DNA of 58,000 bases from Cryptomeria japonica (Eukaryota > Streptophyta > Pinopsida > Cupressales > Cupressaceae), in contig NC_081406.1 of NCBI RefSeq assembly GCF_030272615.1, positions 263,780,624 to 263,838,623 on the forward strand, in the 5' to 3' direction. Positions 11,002-22,860 of the stretch are shown here, in pieces. The stretch's first letter is position 1. Each line of letters begins with the position of its first letter. Position numbers and translations under genes: made by a program. The notes under the pieces are model-generated. The model was not told the origin of the DNA. It saw only the letters and a list, made by a program, of their open reading frames with translations, and made no database searches.

Positions 11002-12240
11002 TTAGTTCTCATCGGGATGGGAAATGACCCCTAGCTTCTCTTTGACATACTCAAAAGTATCTTTAGGCAAAGGATTCATGAAGATATCTACAATTTGTTC
11101 CTTTGTAGACACATACTCCAATCTGACTTCCTTCTCATTCACCTCTCTCACGAAATGAAACTTGATTGATATATGCTTGGTCTTGAAATGCAACACCAGA
11201 TCCTTCGAAATATTGATAGCACTTGAATTATCACAATGTATGGCAGTAGGTTCATCATAAACAACTCTAATGTCCTTCAACATCTACTTCATCCAAATTA
11301 CTTGAGTACAATTGCTAGCAGCAACAATGTATTCAGCTTCTGCAATAGACAAAGAAATAGCATTTTGCTTCTTACTCATCCATGAAACCTATCTATTTCC
11401 CCCAAAAAATGCACCACCACTATTATTGTTTTTGTCATCAACATCACTTGCCCAATTAGCATTAGTAAAAGCACATAAAGTAAATTTATCATCTTTAGGA
11501 TACCACAAACCAGAATCAACTGTCCCTTTCAAATATCTGAAAATTCTCTTTACAGCTACAACATGAGATTCCTTAGGATCAACTTGAAATCTAGCAACAA
11601 GACATACAACATTCATTATATATGGTCTAGTCTGATTCAAGTACAACAAACCACAAAATCATCAACCTATATCTAGTGTGATTTTATTTCGAAGAATCAT
11701 CGTCCTTAGTTAGCTGACATCTAGTTATCATAGGAGTACCAACTATCTTAGCATCATCCAAACCAAACTTCTTCAACAATTCCTTCACATAGTTAGACTG
11801 AGAAATAAAAATACCTTTACCTAACTGAGTAATTTACAATCCCAAAAAGAATTTCATCTCACCAATCATAGACATTTCAAACTCATTTTGCATATCATCA
11901 ACAAACTTCTTACACAAACCATCATCTCCACCAAAAATAACATCATCAACAAAAACTTCAACAATAAAGATGTTATCATTATCAATCTTGAAGCATAGAT
12001 TACTATCAGCAGTACCCTTATTGAGTTCAAGCTTCATCAAATGCTTATCTAATCTGGCATACCAAGCTTTTGGGGCTTGCTTCAATCCATACAATGCTTT
12101 CTTCAATCTGCAAACCATGTCTTTTTCATCTGTCAACTAAAATCCATGTAGTTGCTCAATGTAGATTTCTTCTTCTAGCTCACCATTAAGAAAGGCTTAC
12201 TTGACATCCATCTAATACACTTTTAAATCTTTGTAAGTAA
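11002..12240 (-). pseudogene. C1 copia reverse transcriptase and RNase H, decayed
   Basis: Three minus-strand blocks. 11834-12136 is the RT palm, with ALYGLKQAPKAWY and the catalytic FVDDVIFGG (a YVDD variant), preceded at 12137-12230 by the MDVK...FLNG motif in the same gene. 11389-11649 holds the RT/RNase H connection (RPYIMNVVCLVARFQ) and the RNase H start (NANWASDVDD, normally DANWAG). 11002-11283 is the RNase H end (AIHCDNSSAINIS, then DIFMNPLPKDTFE). Stops and frameshifts separate the blocks. Together they would copy the element RNA into DNA. The N-terminal third of RT is missing because of the internal deletion. Confidence 0.85.
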
Positions 12241-12925
12241 TATAAGCAATAAATAATCTAGAAAGCAACATAAGCATTATAAAAGTGACCCACATCAGCA
12301 ACATGAAATACTTGTCACCCTACAAGCTTCTCACTCTAGAAGGACCACACAAATCAGTATGCACAAGATCCAACAATCCATTATAAATATATTGTTTGCT
12401 TCTGAAAGAAACTCTTGTCTGCTTCCCTAATTGACATTCCTTACATAATGGATTAGTAGGCTTTACCAACTTAGGAAGATCTCTCACTACTTGAATTGAA
12501 ATTATCTTAACTGTTTAATCAAAATTCACATGACACATCCTTCTATGCCATAACCAACTTTCATTAACTTGAGCAAGCAAACAGATTTTACCACTGGCAT
12601 TCAAGTGAAAGATATTACCTTTAGTCTTTGTACCTAATGCAATCTCAATTTCGGAGCTACTCAAGATCTTTCATTTGTCATTATTGAATTGAAAATCATA
12701 TCCCTTATCAACCATCTATCCAACACTCAAAAGATTATGCTTTAGGCCTTCAACATATAAAACATCATCATTGTTATGCTTACCATCAAGTGAAATAGAA
12801 CCTCTATCACAGATAATACCAGCTTTGTCATAACCAAATCTTACTACACCACCATCATACTTTTCCATACTCACAAACTTACTCTTATCACCTGTCATAT
12901 GATGAGAGCAACCACTATCAATAAC
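12241..12925 (-). pseudogene. C1 protease and integrase N-terminus, with deletion
   Basis: 12900-12935 encodes the aspartic protease active site IDSGCSHHMTGD, preceded by an in-frame stop. 12716-12898 continues through the protease to EGLKHNLLSVG. 12330-12600 encodes the HHCC zinc region of integrase (LCKECQLGKQTRVSF) and LLDLVHTDLCGPS, the start of the catalytic core. The core beyond this, with its DDE residues, is gone: within about 70 bp the sequence passes to mid-RT. Confidence 0.75.
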
Positions 12926-13339
12926 CTATTCATCTTTTTCTTCAAATTTAGCAGCTAAAGCTTTCTCTTCAATAATGCAGCTAGTAGAATCAGTAGTCAC
13001 CAAATCATCTTCCTTGATAGAAATGAAAACCCACTCATCTCCTGAATTTACTTTCTCAGAATAATCATCTATCACACCTTCATCAACAACATAATAACAC
13101 TTTTTCCAATATTTAGGCTTATATGGCTTCAATGGCTTCTTAGAAATTATATTTGGACACCTTGAGGAAAAATGTCCTATCTTATTGCATGAAAAACATT
13201 TAAGAGGCAAATTTACTTCCTACTTACAGACACCTTTAGGCAATCTTCTGGCAATCAGGAATTCAAGCTCTTCAAGCTCTCTTTCTTCTTCTTCAAGCTC
13301 TCTCATCTCCTTCTCATATCTAGACACCCTTATAGAACT
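12926..13339 (-). pseudogene. C1 gag C-terminus with zinc knuckle
   Basis: Encodes an intact CCHC knuckle, CFSCNKIGHFSSRC (about 13155-13200), followed by an acidic linker towards the protease. Upstream to 13339 lies a Glu-rich stretch (RYEKEMRELEEEERELEELE) ending in IARRLPKG, usual before the copia knuckle. The rest of gag continues at 51058 on the other side of C2. Confidence 0.8.
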
Positions 13340-16165
13340 TGTTGAACACAAATGGACACTAAGAGGGGGGGTGAATCAGTGTATTTTAAAACTTTTAGTT
13401 CATTGTACATATTTTAGAAATGTAATGCAAACATAGACATACAAACACACAAGAGAACATCACATAACACCAGATATACGAGGAAAACCCAATGTGAGAA
13501 AAACCTCAGTGAGAATAGTTGCTAGAGTCTACTGCTTCAATCTAGCCTCACAAGAAATCACTAATTACAATATGTTTTAGCGAATCAACCCAAGGAGCAC
13601 CTATCCCTTCTCTGATATTCTGAGCACCAACTCAAGGAGCACCTACCCCTTCTCTAAGTACCCACTCAGAGATTACAGTGAATATGAATTCAATTACAAA
13701 TTAGACACCTTCCTAAAATGAAGTTTTGTAGCATCTTACTAATTACACTTGTTCTTTCTTCTCTCTGCTCACTTCACCTTGTTTAACTTTTCTCTCCTTC
13801 TGCTACTCTATTTGTTCCTGCTCAACTTCTTACAGCCTCTACTTTTCTTATTAATCTGCACTCTGTTTGTTGATCTTTTCTTCTCTCCATCTCTGATACT
13901 ATAACTGCTCACACTCACTCTCTCTATTCACTCTATTTTTTTCCTCACTTCACCACACTCAAATTATTTTCTTTCCTTGGTAGCAACTCCTAGCTGACAA
14001 TAGCCTCTTTGTAGTGCTTCACGTTTATCTCTGTCTCATAAAAAATAACTACCCCCGTCCAATCACATTTACTTCTCTGCTCTTTTAGTTCTTCACTAGA
14101 GAATGTTTTTCCCTCCAAATTAGCATTTCAAAAATGATTCATTATCTTCCTAAGGATCTGGTTAGTAGAAAATTGGATTTCCTCTCCTGAATCGACCATC
14201 TGCATTAAATGACTCTTCTTTGATTTCCTGGATAATCTTTGTACTGAACTGCTATGTTTAGCAATCTAAATCTACCTCACAGATTTGATTCTTCCATTCT
14301 TGATCACCTCGAGCCCTATAAAAATCTCTTGTAACAGGTCCGCCATTAATGCACCTCAATCCTCTATCAACCTACCCTAAAGAAATTGATAGCAAACTCC
14401 ATTTTCACTGACCTCGGCATATCTGATTTGTCCTCCATCCTCTGGAAGCCACATGTCCTCATTAACATCTTCCAAGTCACTCTGTCAGTCCTAACCAACA
14501 TCCATGTGTACCTCTGAGTCAATTGACTTGCAGACATGGTTGCAAAGTCGATCACAAGCATCAATTCCATTTGCAAAAATATCCTTTCATCTTTTCAACA
14601 AACATCCTCTAATTCGCTCCGTATAGGCCACGTCGTCGGGTCAGACATGGCCAAAGTTTATGTGGACTATCGGGTGGCCTAAAAACATGCTCTACAACCA
14701 CATCGGGTTTACTATAAACACCTATGTCGATCTACTCTGTCGACTTGATTCCTCTTTCTTCACATTCATTTGCCATAGTTGTCCTAAAGTCGCATTGCAC
14801 ACTTGCTATCTAGGTAGTTTTAACTATCAGATTACCATTTTGCACTTACTCCACCTTTATAACCTATTTCGATGACCATTTGATGCCTTTGGTCACTCTC
14901 ATCGACATGAGTTACTTCGATGAGATTTTCACCTTCGATTTCTACTATCACCAAAGGCTATCCCGAAGTCGTATTTCTCAAAGCTCCATCAGAATAGTCT
15001 TAACTATCGGATTAACATTTTGATGTTATACCACCTGTACAAACTTGTTCCGATGACATACTATCTGCTCGCCCTTCATCAGCATGAATATCCCAAAACT
15101 CAAACTCCATGGTGAAAAACTATATCGGTATAAGTTGTCCTGAACTAAAAAAACTTGGGCTAAACAACCACTCATCAGGATGATCACAATTATCGACATA
15201 AGAAAAAACTTGTTAATTCGACAGACTAACTTATATCGATATCATTATGTCAGTCTCACCTTATCGGCATAGGTATTCTGAAATGCATATTCCGTAGTGA
15301 CCCACTTCAGCGGCCTAAGCTATCCTAAACTACATACTTCGTGTTGACAGATTTCATCGGCATAGGCTACTCTAAAATGTACACTCATCAGAACAACCAA
15401 CACTATCAGATTAACAGTTGGTCTCTAACCCATCAATATAACCTTATATTGATGACCCAACATGAAACAGCATTGACAAAGTTACTCTAACACCGAACTC
15501 CAACTACTTCCTCCATATCGGCATATGTTATTATGATCTACTCACCAAGTGGTCTTCTCAACATTATCGTCCGTCAGAATAGCTGTCTCGATCTTGTATG
15601 TGATCCTGATTGTGTCAGTGTCGATATAACCTATTCCGACAAGCAAGAATTTGGAATAGTTTATACTATCAGCATAGTAGTAATTTTTTAATCCACCTTT
15701 AAAAGCTACCCCGATAGGCATCCTTGGTCTTAATGATCAACATAGCTATTCCAACACAGTGATTGTCGAAGTAGTTTACTCTATCGACATGACACAAAAT
15801 TGATACTCTACCTTTGTCAGGTATTCTGATGCACCTCCTCAGCCTCCTGGTTGGCATAGCTAACCCAGTAAGGCATAAACTACACATGACCTGAAATCAA
15901 CATTACTTAAGCCGATAGAAAATTCCTCCATGCGACTCGATATCGGCGTAGCTATTCTGATACAACCATCTAAGTAGATATTACCTACACAACACCTATT
16001 GGTATAAGTTATCTCGATATGATCACTTCACCTGCACAATACTTAATCGATATTGCTATCCTGATATGTCTACATGATAACTCTGCAACTTGCAACACTT
16101 GTTTGTTTCTCTACATCCTCAAGTCACCCCTGCAACTCTTGTTGACATCAATGAAAATAATGCCA
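13340..16165 (-). repeat. C2 3' LTR (2.8 kb)
   Basis: Plus-strand view TGTTGAACACAAATGG...ATAATGCCA. Pairs with 48201-51057; about 10% different by eye over the first 240 bp. Unusually long for copia. Its middle (about 14640-16060) is filled with degenerate copies of a unit built on TCGGCATAG (see findings). The short ORFs inside are chance. Confidence 0.85.
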
Positions 16166-16501
16166 ACAATCTCTCCCTTTGGCATTGGTGTCAACACACA
16201 TGCAACTCATTCTCCCCTTTTGACAATAATGGCAAAGGGACTTGCATACCACCTGCCATAAAACCTGTACACTTCTTCTCCCCTTGCAGTTGTTTAGTCT
16301 ATAGACATTCAGCCTGGACAATGCCTATTAATTGATATTTTCAGTAGACTCCACTAGATGAACCATTATTACAATATAAAAGGCAGCTTTGATGTTGCTC
16401 ACAAAATTTTTAGAAACTCCCCCTAAGACAGACATGAGGTTCAAGGATGAAAAGTAATAAAACAGTATGCCCCCCCTAAACCACAGACCCCAAAAGTATG
16501 T
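16166..16501 (-). other. C2 polypurine tract and 3' untranslated region
   Basis: GCCAAAGGGAGAGATTGT on the minus strand at 16166-16183 is the PPT. GTTGACATCAATG (16141-16153) and CATTGGTGTCAAC (16183-16195) form an inverted repeat around it. No gene up to the RNase H stop at 16502. Confidence 0.8.
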
Positions 16502-17694
16502 TTAAGTGTTGAAGGAAGGTGGGACAACACCTAACTTATATCTCAGATTCTCAAATGTATCCTTTGGAAGAGGCTTTGTGAAAATGTCAGCAACCTGCTC
16601 ACTTGTGGGAACATATTCAACCTTTACCTCCTTCTCTGCAACCTTCTCCCTGAGAAAATGATACTTAATTGCTATTTGTTTTGTCCTTGAGTGCATAACA
16701 TGGTTCTTGGATATGTTGATTTCACTTGAATTATCACATTTGATGGAGATTGAATCTTCATACTCTACCTAGATGTGCTTGAGTATCTGCTTCATCCAGA
16801 GAACTTGTGAACAACATGTGGCAGCAACTATATACTCTGCTTCAGATGTGGATAAAGAGATAGAATCTTGCTTCTTGTTGTGCTATGAGACCAGTCTATC
16901 ACCAAAGTAGAAAGCTCCACCACTGGTGCTCTTTCTATCATCTACACAACCTACCCAATCAGCATTAGTAAAGGCTTGTCAAGTGAAATCTCCTTTCTTT
17001 GTATACCACAAGCCATAACTAAGTGTTCGCTGTAGATATTTAAAGATTCTTCTAACAAAATTTACATGTGATTGCTTTGGAGCAACTTGGAATCTAGCTA
17101 CCAAACACACTGCTTGCACAATATTAGGCCTTGAAGCTATGAGATACAATAGACTTCCCATCATAGATCTATACAAGGTTTGATCTACACTAGGTGACTC
17201 ATCATCCTTGCTTAATTTGCATCCTATCACCATGGGAGTACTAATTGGTTTGTTGTCCTCTATTTGAAACTTTTTCAACATGTCCTTTGCATACTTGGTT
17301 TGTGATATAAAAATTCCTTTATATAACTGAAAAATCTGCAAACCAAGGAAATATGACAACTCTCGAAGCATTGACATCTCAAACTCGGATTGCATTTGGT
17401 CAGCAAAATCTTTGCACAAGATATCCTTGTTGCATCCAAAAATGATGTCATCCACATATACCACAATTATAATCATGTGGTCTCCAACCACCTTAATGTA
17501 CAGGTTGATGTCAGCATTTCCCTTTCTGAAACCTTATTGATGAAAGTACTTATCCAGCCTAGAATGCCATGCTCTAGGTGTCTACTTCAAACCATATGTA
17601 GCTGAAATCCTCTAGGCTACTCAATATAGACCTCTTCTTCAAGATTACCATTCAAGAATGCAGACTTGACATCCATTTGATATACTTTATATTC
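16502..17694 (-). pseudogene. C2 copia reverse transcriptase (C-terminal part) and RNase H
   Basis: 16979-17491 is a 170-codon open block with the RT catalytic VVYVDDIIFG, then FLGLQI and the RT/RNase H connection (LYLIASRPNIVQAVCLVARF). 16502-16696 is the RNase H end (ADIFTKPLPKDTFENLRYKLG). 16697-16978 is the RNase H body with stops and frameshifts. 17492-17694 is the earlier part of RT, with frame breaks. At 17694 the gene is cut by gypsy A after the reversed MDVKS...YKVYQ motif; its upstream half resumes at 42432. Confidence 0.85.
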
Positions 17695-18569
17695 TGTAGC
17701 GTCATAAAATTGTGACCTTGCAATTTTTTACTACATTTGGGTCTTCGCATTGGCGAACGAATCCCTAAGCTTGACTGGAGACTTGAGACATGCTCATACC
17801 ATCGAAAACTTGCATTTTCTTGCACCCCGCATTTCCAGCTCTCACTTCCTGTCTTAAATTAGGGTAGGATAGGGGTGTGGTGCCCCTGTCCCTGCCCTAT
17901 TTTGGGCCTTCCTTGACCTATTTCTGCATTGAGCTTGTCAATTGCGAGTGGGAAATTTTTTTCCTGTCAGCCTAAGATGGAAAATCAGTTAAAACCCTAA
18001 TTGGCAAGTATATAAGGAGAATTTCCCATCCTATTTGCATAAGCAAAAATAAGTTCAATCAAGCAAAAATAAGTTCTAGAAGTGAAATCAAGTGCAAGAA
18101 TTCAAGCATCCATTGAGCATTTTGAGTCTTCTTTCAAGGCTAGGTGTTGCATTAAAGTCAAGGATTCAACCATTGAATAGGAGATATCTACCAACCTTCA
18201 AGACATTCTCTCCCACATATCCTTTTAAACAACTCTATCTACATTTCAATTACATCCTCTCTTGAGGTTAATTCTACTTCAGACATTTCCTTTCATTTAC
18301 TTGCAAGTATTTTTTTATCATTTGGTTAATTCCAAAACGAGGTTTGACCTGAAGGCAAACCCCCAATCCCAACAACATTTCCTCTCTTTTATGTGTGTAG
18401 GTTTCAGGTGCGTAGCTGTAATTGCAAGTTTAGGCTTCATTTTCAAAGATGGAAAAACCCTTTTTGGCACATGGACTTTTTGAAGGACCAAGTACACTTT
18501 CAACCCAGTCCCAACAACTTTTGCTCAAATTTGCAGGGGATCTCTTTCTCGACACCTTACTGCTAATTC
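17695..18569 (+). repeat. A 5' LTR, first part, with TATA box
   Basis: Begins TGTAGCGTCATAAAATTGTG; about 92% identical by eye to the 3' LTR over its first 250 bp. GTATATAAGG at 18008-18017 is a likely TATA box, kept at 41548-41557. It includes AATTC (18565-18569), the target duplication of C3. Confidence 0.85.
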
Positions 18570-19393
18570 TGTTGGAAACCAATAACACAGAGGGGGGGTG
18601 AATCAGTGTGATATCGGAATAGTAGATTTTAGCCTTAACAAAACATTCATACACCAATTGGTATACTGATATAAACAAAATTGAAACAAGTAAAGCAACC
18701 ATTAAGCCAAACACATAAATGAGAACCATAACACATAGATCTATACGTGGAAAACCTCAATGAGGAAAAACCACGGTGGGATTTGTGACCCACAATATCA
18801 ATCCACTGGCCATATGAAGAGATATTACAATATATGAGGGGCCTGTACTTGCAGGAAGGCTTACAGCCTAGAGCACACTGCTCAATCACAATAGGAGCCT
18901 CGCTGACTACATAAAATTCTAGACAACAATCCGAATAAGTGTGAACTGCTAAGATAGCATCTTCTATGCCATAATACAGTTCCAGTTTAAGCTCTATCTA
19001 TTCTGATTTGAAACCCTAAACCCCTTTATCGGAATAACCCTTACAATAAATTCCTCACATACATAGTCTCTTTGATATATTTCACATTACATTACATTCG
19101 CATCATGGTATATCAGATTACATGTTGACCATAAACGTAAATGTATAAACATAAAAACAAGTTGTCGATGCTGGATTCAAGATATGTCGGCCTCCAATGT
19201 CAATAACATTTACTATACCATGTCGTCCTACATTGTTGATGACCAAAGAAATATTATGTCTACCGGTGTTGATGTCGGTACCCATGTAGAGTCTGTGAAG
19301 TGCTTGTCAGTACACCATATGAAGCTGGAACACAAAATCATGTTGCCATTAATGACAACATAGTGAAACCAACCAATAGAGTGTCAATCACCA
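18570..19393 (-). repeat. C3 3' LTR (824 bp)
   Basis: Plus-strand view TGTTGGAAACCAATAACAC...CAATCACCA. Contains GGGGGGGTGAATCAGTG and the ACGTGGAAAACC...GGAAAAACCACGGTGGG block. It has a roughly 40-bp segment near 18655 absent from the other LTR and lacks a roughly 100-bp segment present at 24620-24740. Confidence 0.9.
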
Positions 19394-19668
19394 ACAATCT
19401 CCCCCTTTGGCATTGATGGCAACACTCATGTGAAAAAGTGGTCATGGTTTCATCTATCAGTTTCATCCTGCCTTGCTCCCCTTGAGCTGAATATGCAAAA
19501 TACTCCATATCTCCAAAAACTCCAAAAAAATTGTAACTCCCCCTAATGTATGAAATGCTTTCATTCTTTTTCACACCTATACTACTCCCCCTTTGACATC
19601 AATGCCCAAAAATTGTAAAAATAATGTCAAAGAATAAGAACTATACATTGAATACCTCCAAAAATGTC
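19394..19668 (-). other. C3 polypurine tract and 3' untranslated region
   Basis: On the minus strand, GCCAAAGGGGGAGATTGT adjoins the LTR (19394-19411). GTTGCCATTAATG (in the LTR, 19343-19355) and CATTGATGGCAAC (19412-19424) flank it as an inverted repeat. Another purine run (19575-19590) is a possible second PPT. No gene. Confidence 0.8.
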
Positions 19669-22600
19669 TTACCAGAGCTTGACCAATTTCAAAATTTCTG
19701 GATAAGTTTTCTCTAGTAATTCCACATAAGTATCCCAGCCAATTTTGAATGTGTCAAAGATAGATACAAGTCCACTCAATAAGTGTGCAAAATATTCTTT
19801 CTCATTTACCTCTGTCGGTGTGGGCTTTCCCAACATATCCATGCATTCTTTCTTATGTACACAGAGTGAATCCAATCTTAGACTCACCAAACCTCTCAGA
19901 CTTCTGGCTCTCTGAATGATTTTATCTCTTTCCTTTTCAAGAGAAGAAATTTGGTTCTCCAAAGTCAAAATTTGTCCATCAATTGATGTTGTCAATGAAA
20001 TTAGTTCATCAAAAGAGTTAGCAATACTAGCAATTTTCTCTTGTTTCTCTTTTATTTTTTTATCTACATTTGTTGTAAGTATTTCAGTATTGCAACAAAC
20101 CCTATATATTTGTACACTATTTTAAAGAATTTTTAATTAGAATTAACTTCTCCTCAATCTTCTTCTTCTCTGTCTCAATGATCTGATCAAAAGCAACCCT
20201 CTTAGCCTAAGTGATGTTTCAAGTGCTTGTCGGTTAGAGATTTATTGTAAGGATTGAAAATCTTTTGATATGTTCTTAGTGATTACCTTAAGCTTTTCGA
20301 AAGGGCTCGCTTCATTTTCAATCTTACATTCCACAACCAATCTATGTAGAATAGTGATTGATAGATCTATAATCCCCTTGTCTGTGGATCCCTCCTTCAT
20401 CAGTTTCTGAGCAGTCATCATCATTAGTTCAATGGGACTCATCTCTGTGATGGTTTTCTTTTCTACTTGAGAAGTGTTAATTGTCAATAATGATGTGCCA
20501 ACAACTGATTCCCTACCGGATTCCCCTATTTTCTCCTCTAATGATTTATCCTTGATTACCTCCTCACTTGCACCAATGGCTTCGCCACTTGGTGCAATCT
20601 GTGCAACTGTCGATTCCTCTCTAGGAATAGTATCCTCAACCTGTACATTAGTATCCAAAGGATAATTGTCCTCAATGTTAGTATCATGTACAATGTTATC
20701 TTGTTTATTCTCAGTATTAACCAGTTTATCAGTGTTTGTTTGTACATTTGTGTTTACCGGTGGCTCAATTTCCACTATCTTGATATTTTTCAAAACTGAG
20801 GGTGGAGTACCCATAATCCCTTTTCCTTTCCCTTCAACCGATGTATCTCCAATATATGTCTTGGTCTCTGGTGAAGTAAAGAATCCTCTGTGTTCTCCCA
20901 AAAATTTAATCCATTCTTTTTGAGTTTCCTTTATTACTTCATTCATTCTCCCTAGCATTAGGCTAGTTATTCTATGTTTGCTATTGAAGACCTTTCTATC
21001 TGCTACCTCAATTGTATTTTCCATTTCATCTGGAGCTATCGTAACATAGATAGCTAAAAGTTATTGCATTTTAATGTGTTTATCTTCTTGCATAGCAGAT
21101 AATCTTCTAGCATCTAACATGTTATATAACTCAACCGTTATTTGATTTTCTATCTCTATTAATGCTTTCTTATAGATATCTAAGTATAACAGGACTACTT
21201 CCTCTACCTCTCTCTATTCATCAACCTCTAATTTTTCATAATAAAACTCAACATTCTTCAGCATGTCATCTTTAGTTATTTCATCAACAATTTTTGCACA
21301 AGTTTTGGGTGGTATGATAGTTACATTAGTAGTCTCAAGTGCCAAATCAATGTCACTCTTCTTCCTCCTCTTGGCAGTACCGAATGCAGCTGTATGTGTG
21401 GCCTTAGGTGCTTGCTTCTGAGCTGGTAACTTGATTGTGACCTTTCTAACTAGTTTCTTCTTTTCTTCCACCTTATGTTCTTCTGGTTTCTTCCTAACAA
21501 CCCTCTTGAAGGCTAACAGTGTGTCATCCTCTGACTCAGAATATGCAGTAATAGGTTCAATATGAACTACCAAATCCTTCCTCTTCCTCCCTTTCTCTGG
21601 GACAACATCAGTAAGTGCCTTTATGTCCTTTGATACCTCCTATACAAGTTTTCTTACCTTTCCTTCTTGTTTTTCCCTTTTCTTCCGGTTGAACTCTATT
21701 TCAACCTCTAGAGTCTTTTGTTGTGCAGTTCCACAGGGCTTCTTTGCCTTATCAATTTCTACATCAATCAGAATTTTTGCATAGGCATCAAGGATTAATG
21801 TATCTACCTCATAGCCCATTTCATCTATCCAAATCTTTCGGGGCTTGACTACTTCCATGAGAGTCACATCCTTCTTAACCATGAAACATATGTCGGTAGA
21901 GTATTTCTCTACTATATGCTCAGGTACCCTTACCCTGGACCTCATAGATTTTTTAAAAGCCTTGAAATAACCCCATATCTTATCATCTCTTTGACTTCCT
22001 AATGCAACAATTGATTGTTTTAATTGTCTTCCTACCCGAATGTCAAAAGCCCATTGTTTCCTACCAGAACCGGGACTGTCATTCAGAAAGTATAGCATCA
22101 AGCAGACTAACGAATTCCCATACCGGAAGGTGCCCTTCTTCTCACCTTTAATCTTTCCTAAGTTGATTAATAATTCATCAAGCATCCAACCACAAAGATC
22201 TAACTTTACATTTTCTCTCATCATCTTATATGCAACCAAAATACATGAATTGGGAACAAAATTTAGTCGGTTTGATTGAGTTACCTTGTATCCTATAACC
22301 ATGCTGCCAAACTTAATGTCGATGTCGGTGATAGTGCTCACCTTCATCGATCTCTTGTTAGATGTGGCACTGATGATGTTCCTCGCGAAGTCATTTGACA
22401 CTTTCTTATCCATATTTTGCCCTACCGATGACAAGCCAGTAATTTCCCAGATGGATTCCTTAGTGATTTTATAAGGTCTATCCAGCCACATGAATTCCCC
22501 ATGTACTCTACTCGTTACATATTTGATTATTTCATCCTCAAACTCTGAAATATCCAAAATATCTGTAAACCCTGGATCTTCAATGTGTTGAAATTTTGGT

Positions 22601-22860
22601 TTAATCTTTCCAGATTCTCCCATTAGTTCATTCAGATACATTCTCTTGATCTCTGAAGTTCCTAATTCCTCTATATGATAGTGAATGTATGCCTTAACAT
22701 CCTCTACATACACAACTCCATCTGGAACGCGAGAAAATGCTCCAACTGAATCTTCCTTGGTAGCCACATGTGGATACCGCTTGAAAATTGGCCTGGGGCA
22801 GTCCTTAACCTCCACTACAGTTGGTTTTACAACAAAAATAGGAACACAAGATGATCCCAC
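19669..22860 (-). pseudogene. C3 extra ORF (about 1,060 codons, few breaks), function unknown
   Basis: Four open blocks follow in line. 21640-22860 (406 codons) is a folded-looking region with EFMWLDRPYKITKESIWEIT, LDLCGWMLDELLINLGKI and FRYGNSLVCLMLYFLN. 21214-21573 (119 codons) is Lys-rich, with KRVVRKKPEEHK and TAKRRKKS as possible nuclear signals. 20242-21024 (260 codons) has an acidic, low-complexity middle and an ELMMMTAQKLMKEG helix. 19669-19995 (108 codons) is a coiled coil (LTLENQISSLEKERDKI) plus a C-terminal block. Only about four or five stops or shifts separate them. The first block opens with GTG, with no ATG nearby, so the true start is unclear. No membrane segment, which argues against an env-like protein. 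I cannot assign a family; a link to plant mobile-domain or transposon-associated domains is a guess. Confidence 0.75.

Larger units (their letters stand above)
9307..13339 (-). mobile_element. Copia C1, 3' part (LTR, pol, gag C-terminus)
   Basis: Minus-strand Ty1/copia element in copia gene order (gag, PR, IN, RT, RNase H). This is its 3' part; the 5' part is 51058-52909, displaced by C2, which sits inside gag. Pol is heavily decayed: an internal deletion near 12240-12300 joins the start of integrase to the middle of reverse transcriptase, and several stops interrupt the rest. The 5' LTR is cut at 52909/52910 by gypsy D. No clean target duplication was found at the C2 joint (GAACT against ATAAA). 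Confidence 0.8.

Noticed and set aside
13335-13344. A 5-bp target duplication for C2 in C1 gag
   Set aside because: Flanks read GAACT and ATAAA; no match, so the insertion is called from gag continuity and LTR ends only.
14640-16060. Regularly spaced repeats as a CRISPR array
   Set aside because: Units are degenerate, spacing varies, it is inside an LTR, and the DNA is plant nuclear.
20666-20923. Plus-strand ORFs over the C3 extra ORF (20474-20665, 20666-20923, 22040-22279, 22685-22888)
   Set aside because: Shadows of the minus-strand extra ORF; no motifs, and the minus strand has the homology to T.
19669-22860. C3 extra ORF as an env-like gene
   Set aside because: No signal peptide or transmembrane segment is visible, the composition is charged, and it replaces pol rather than following it.
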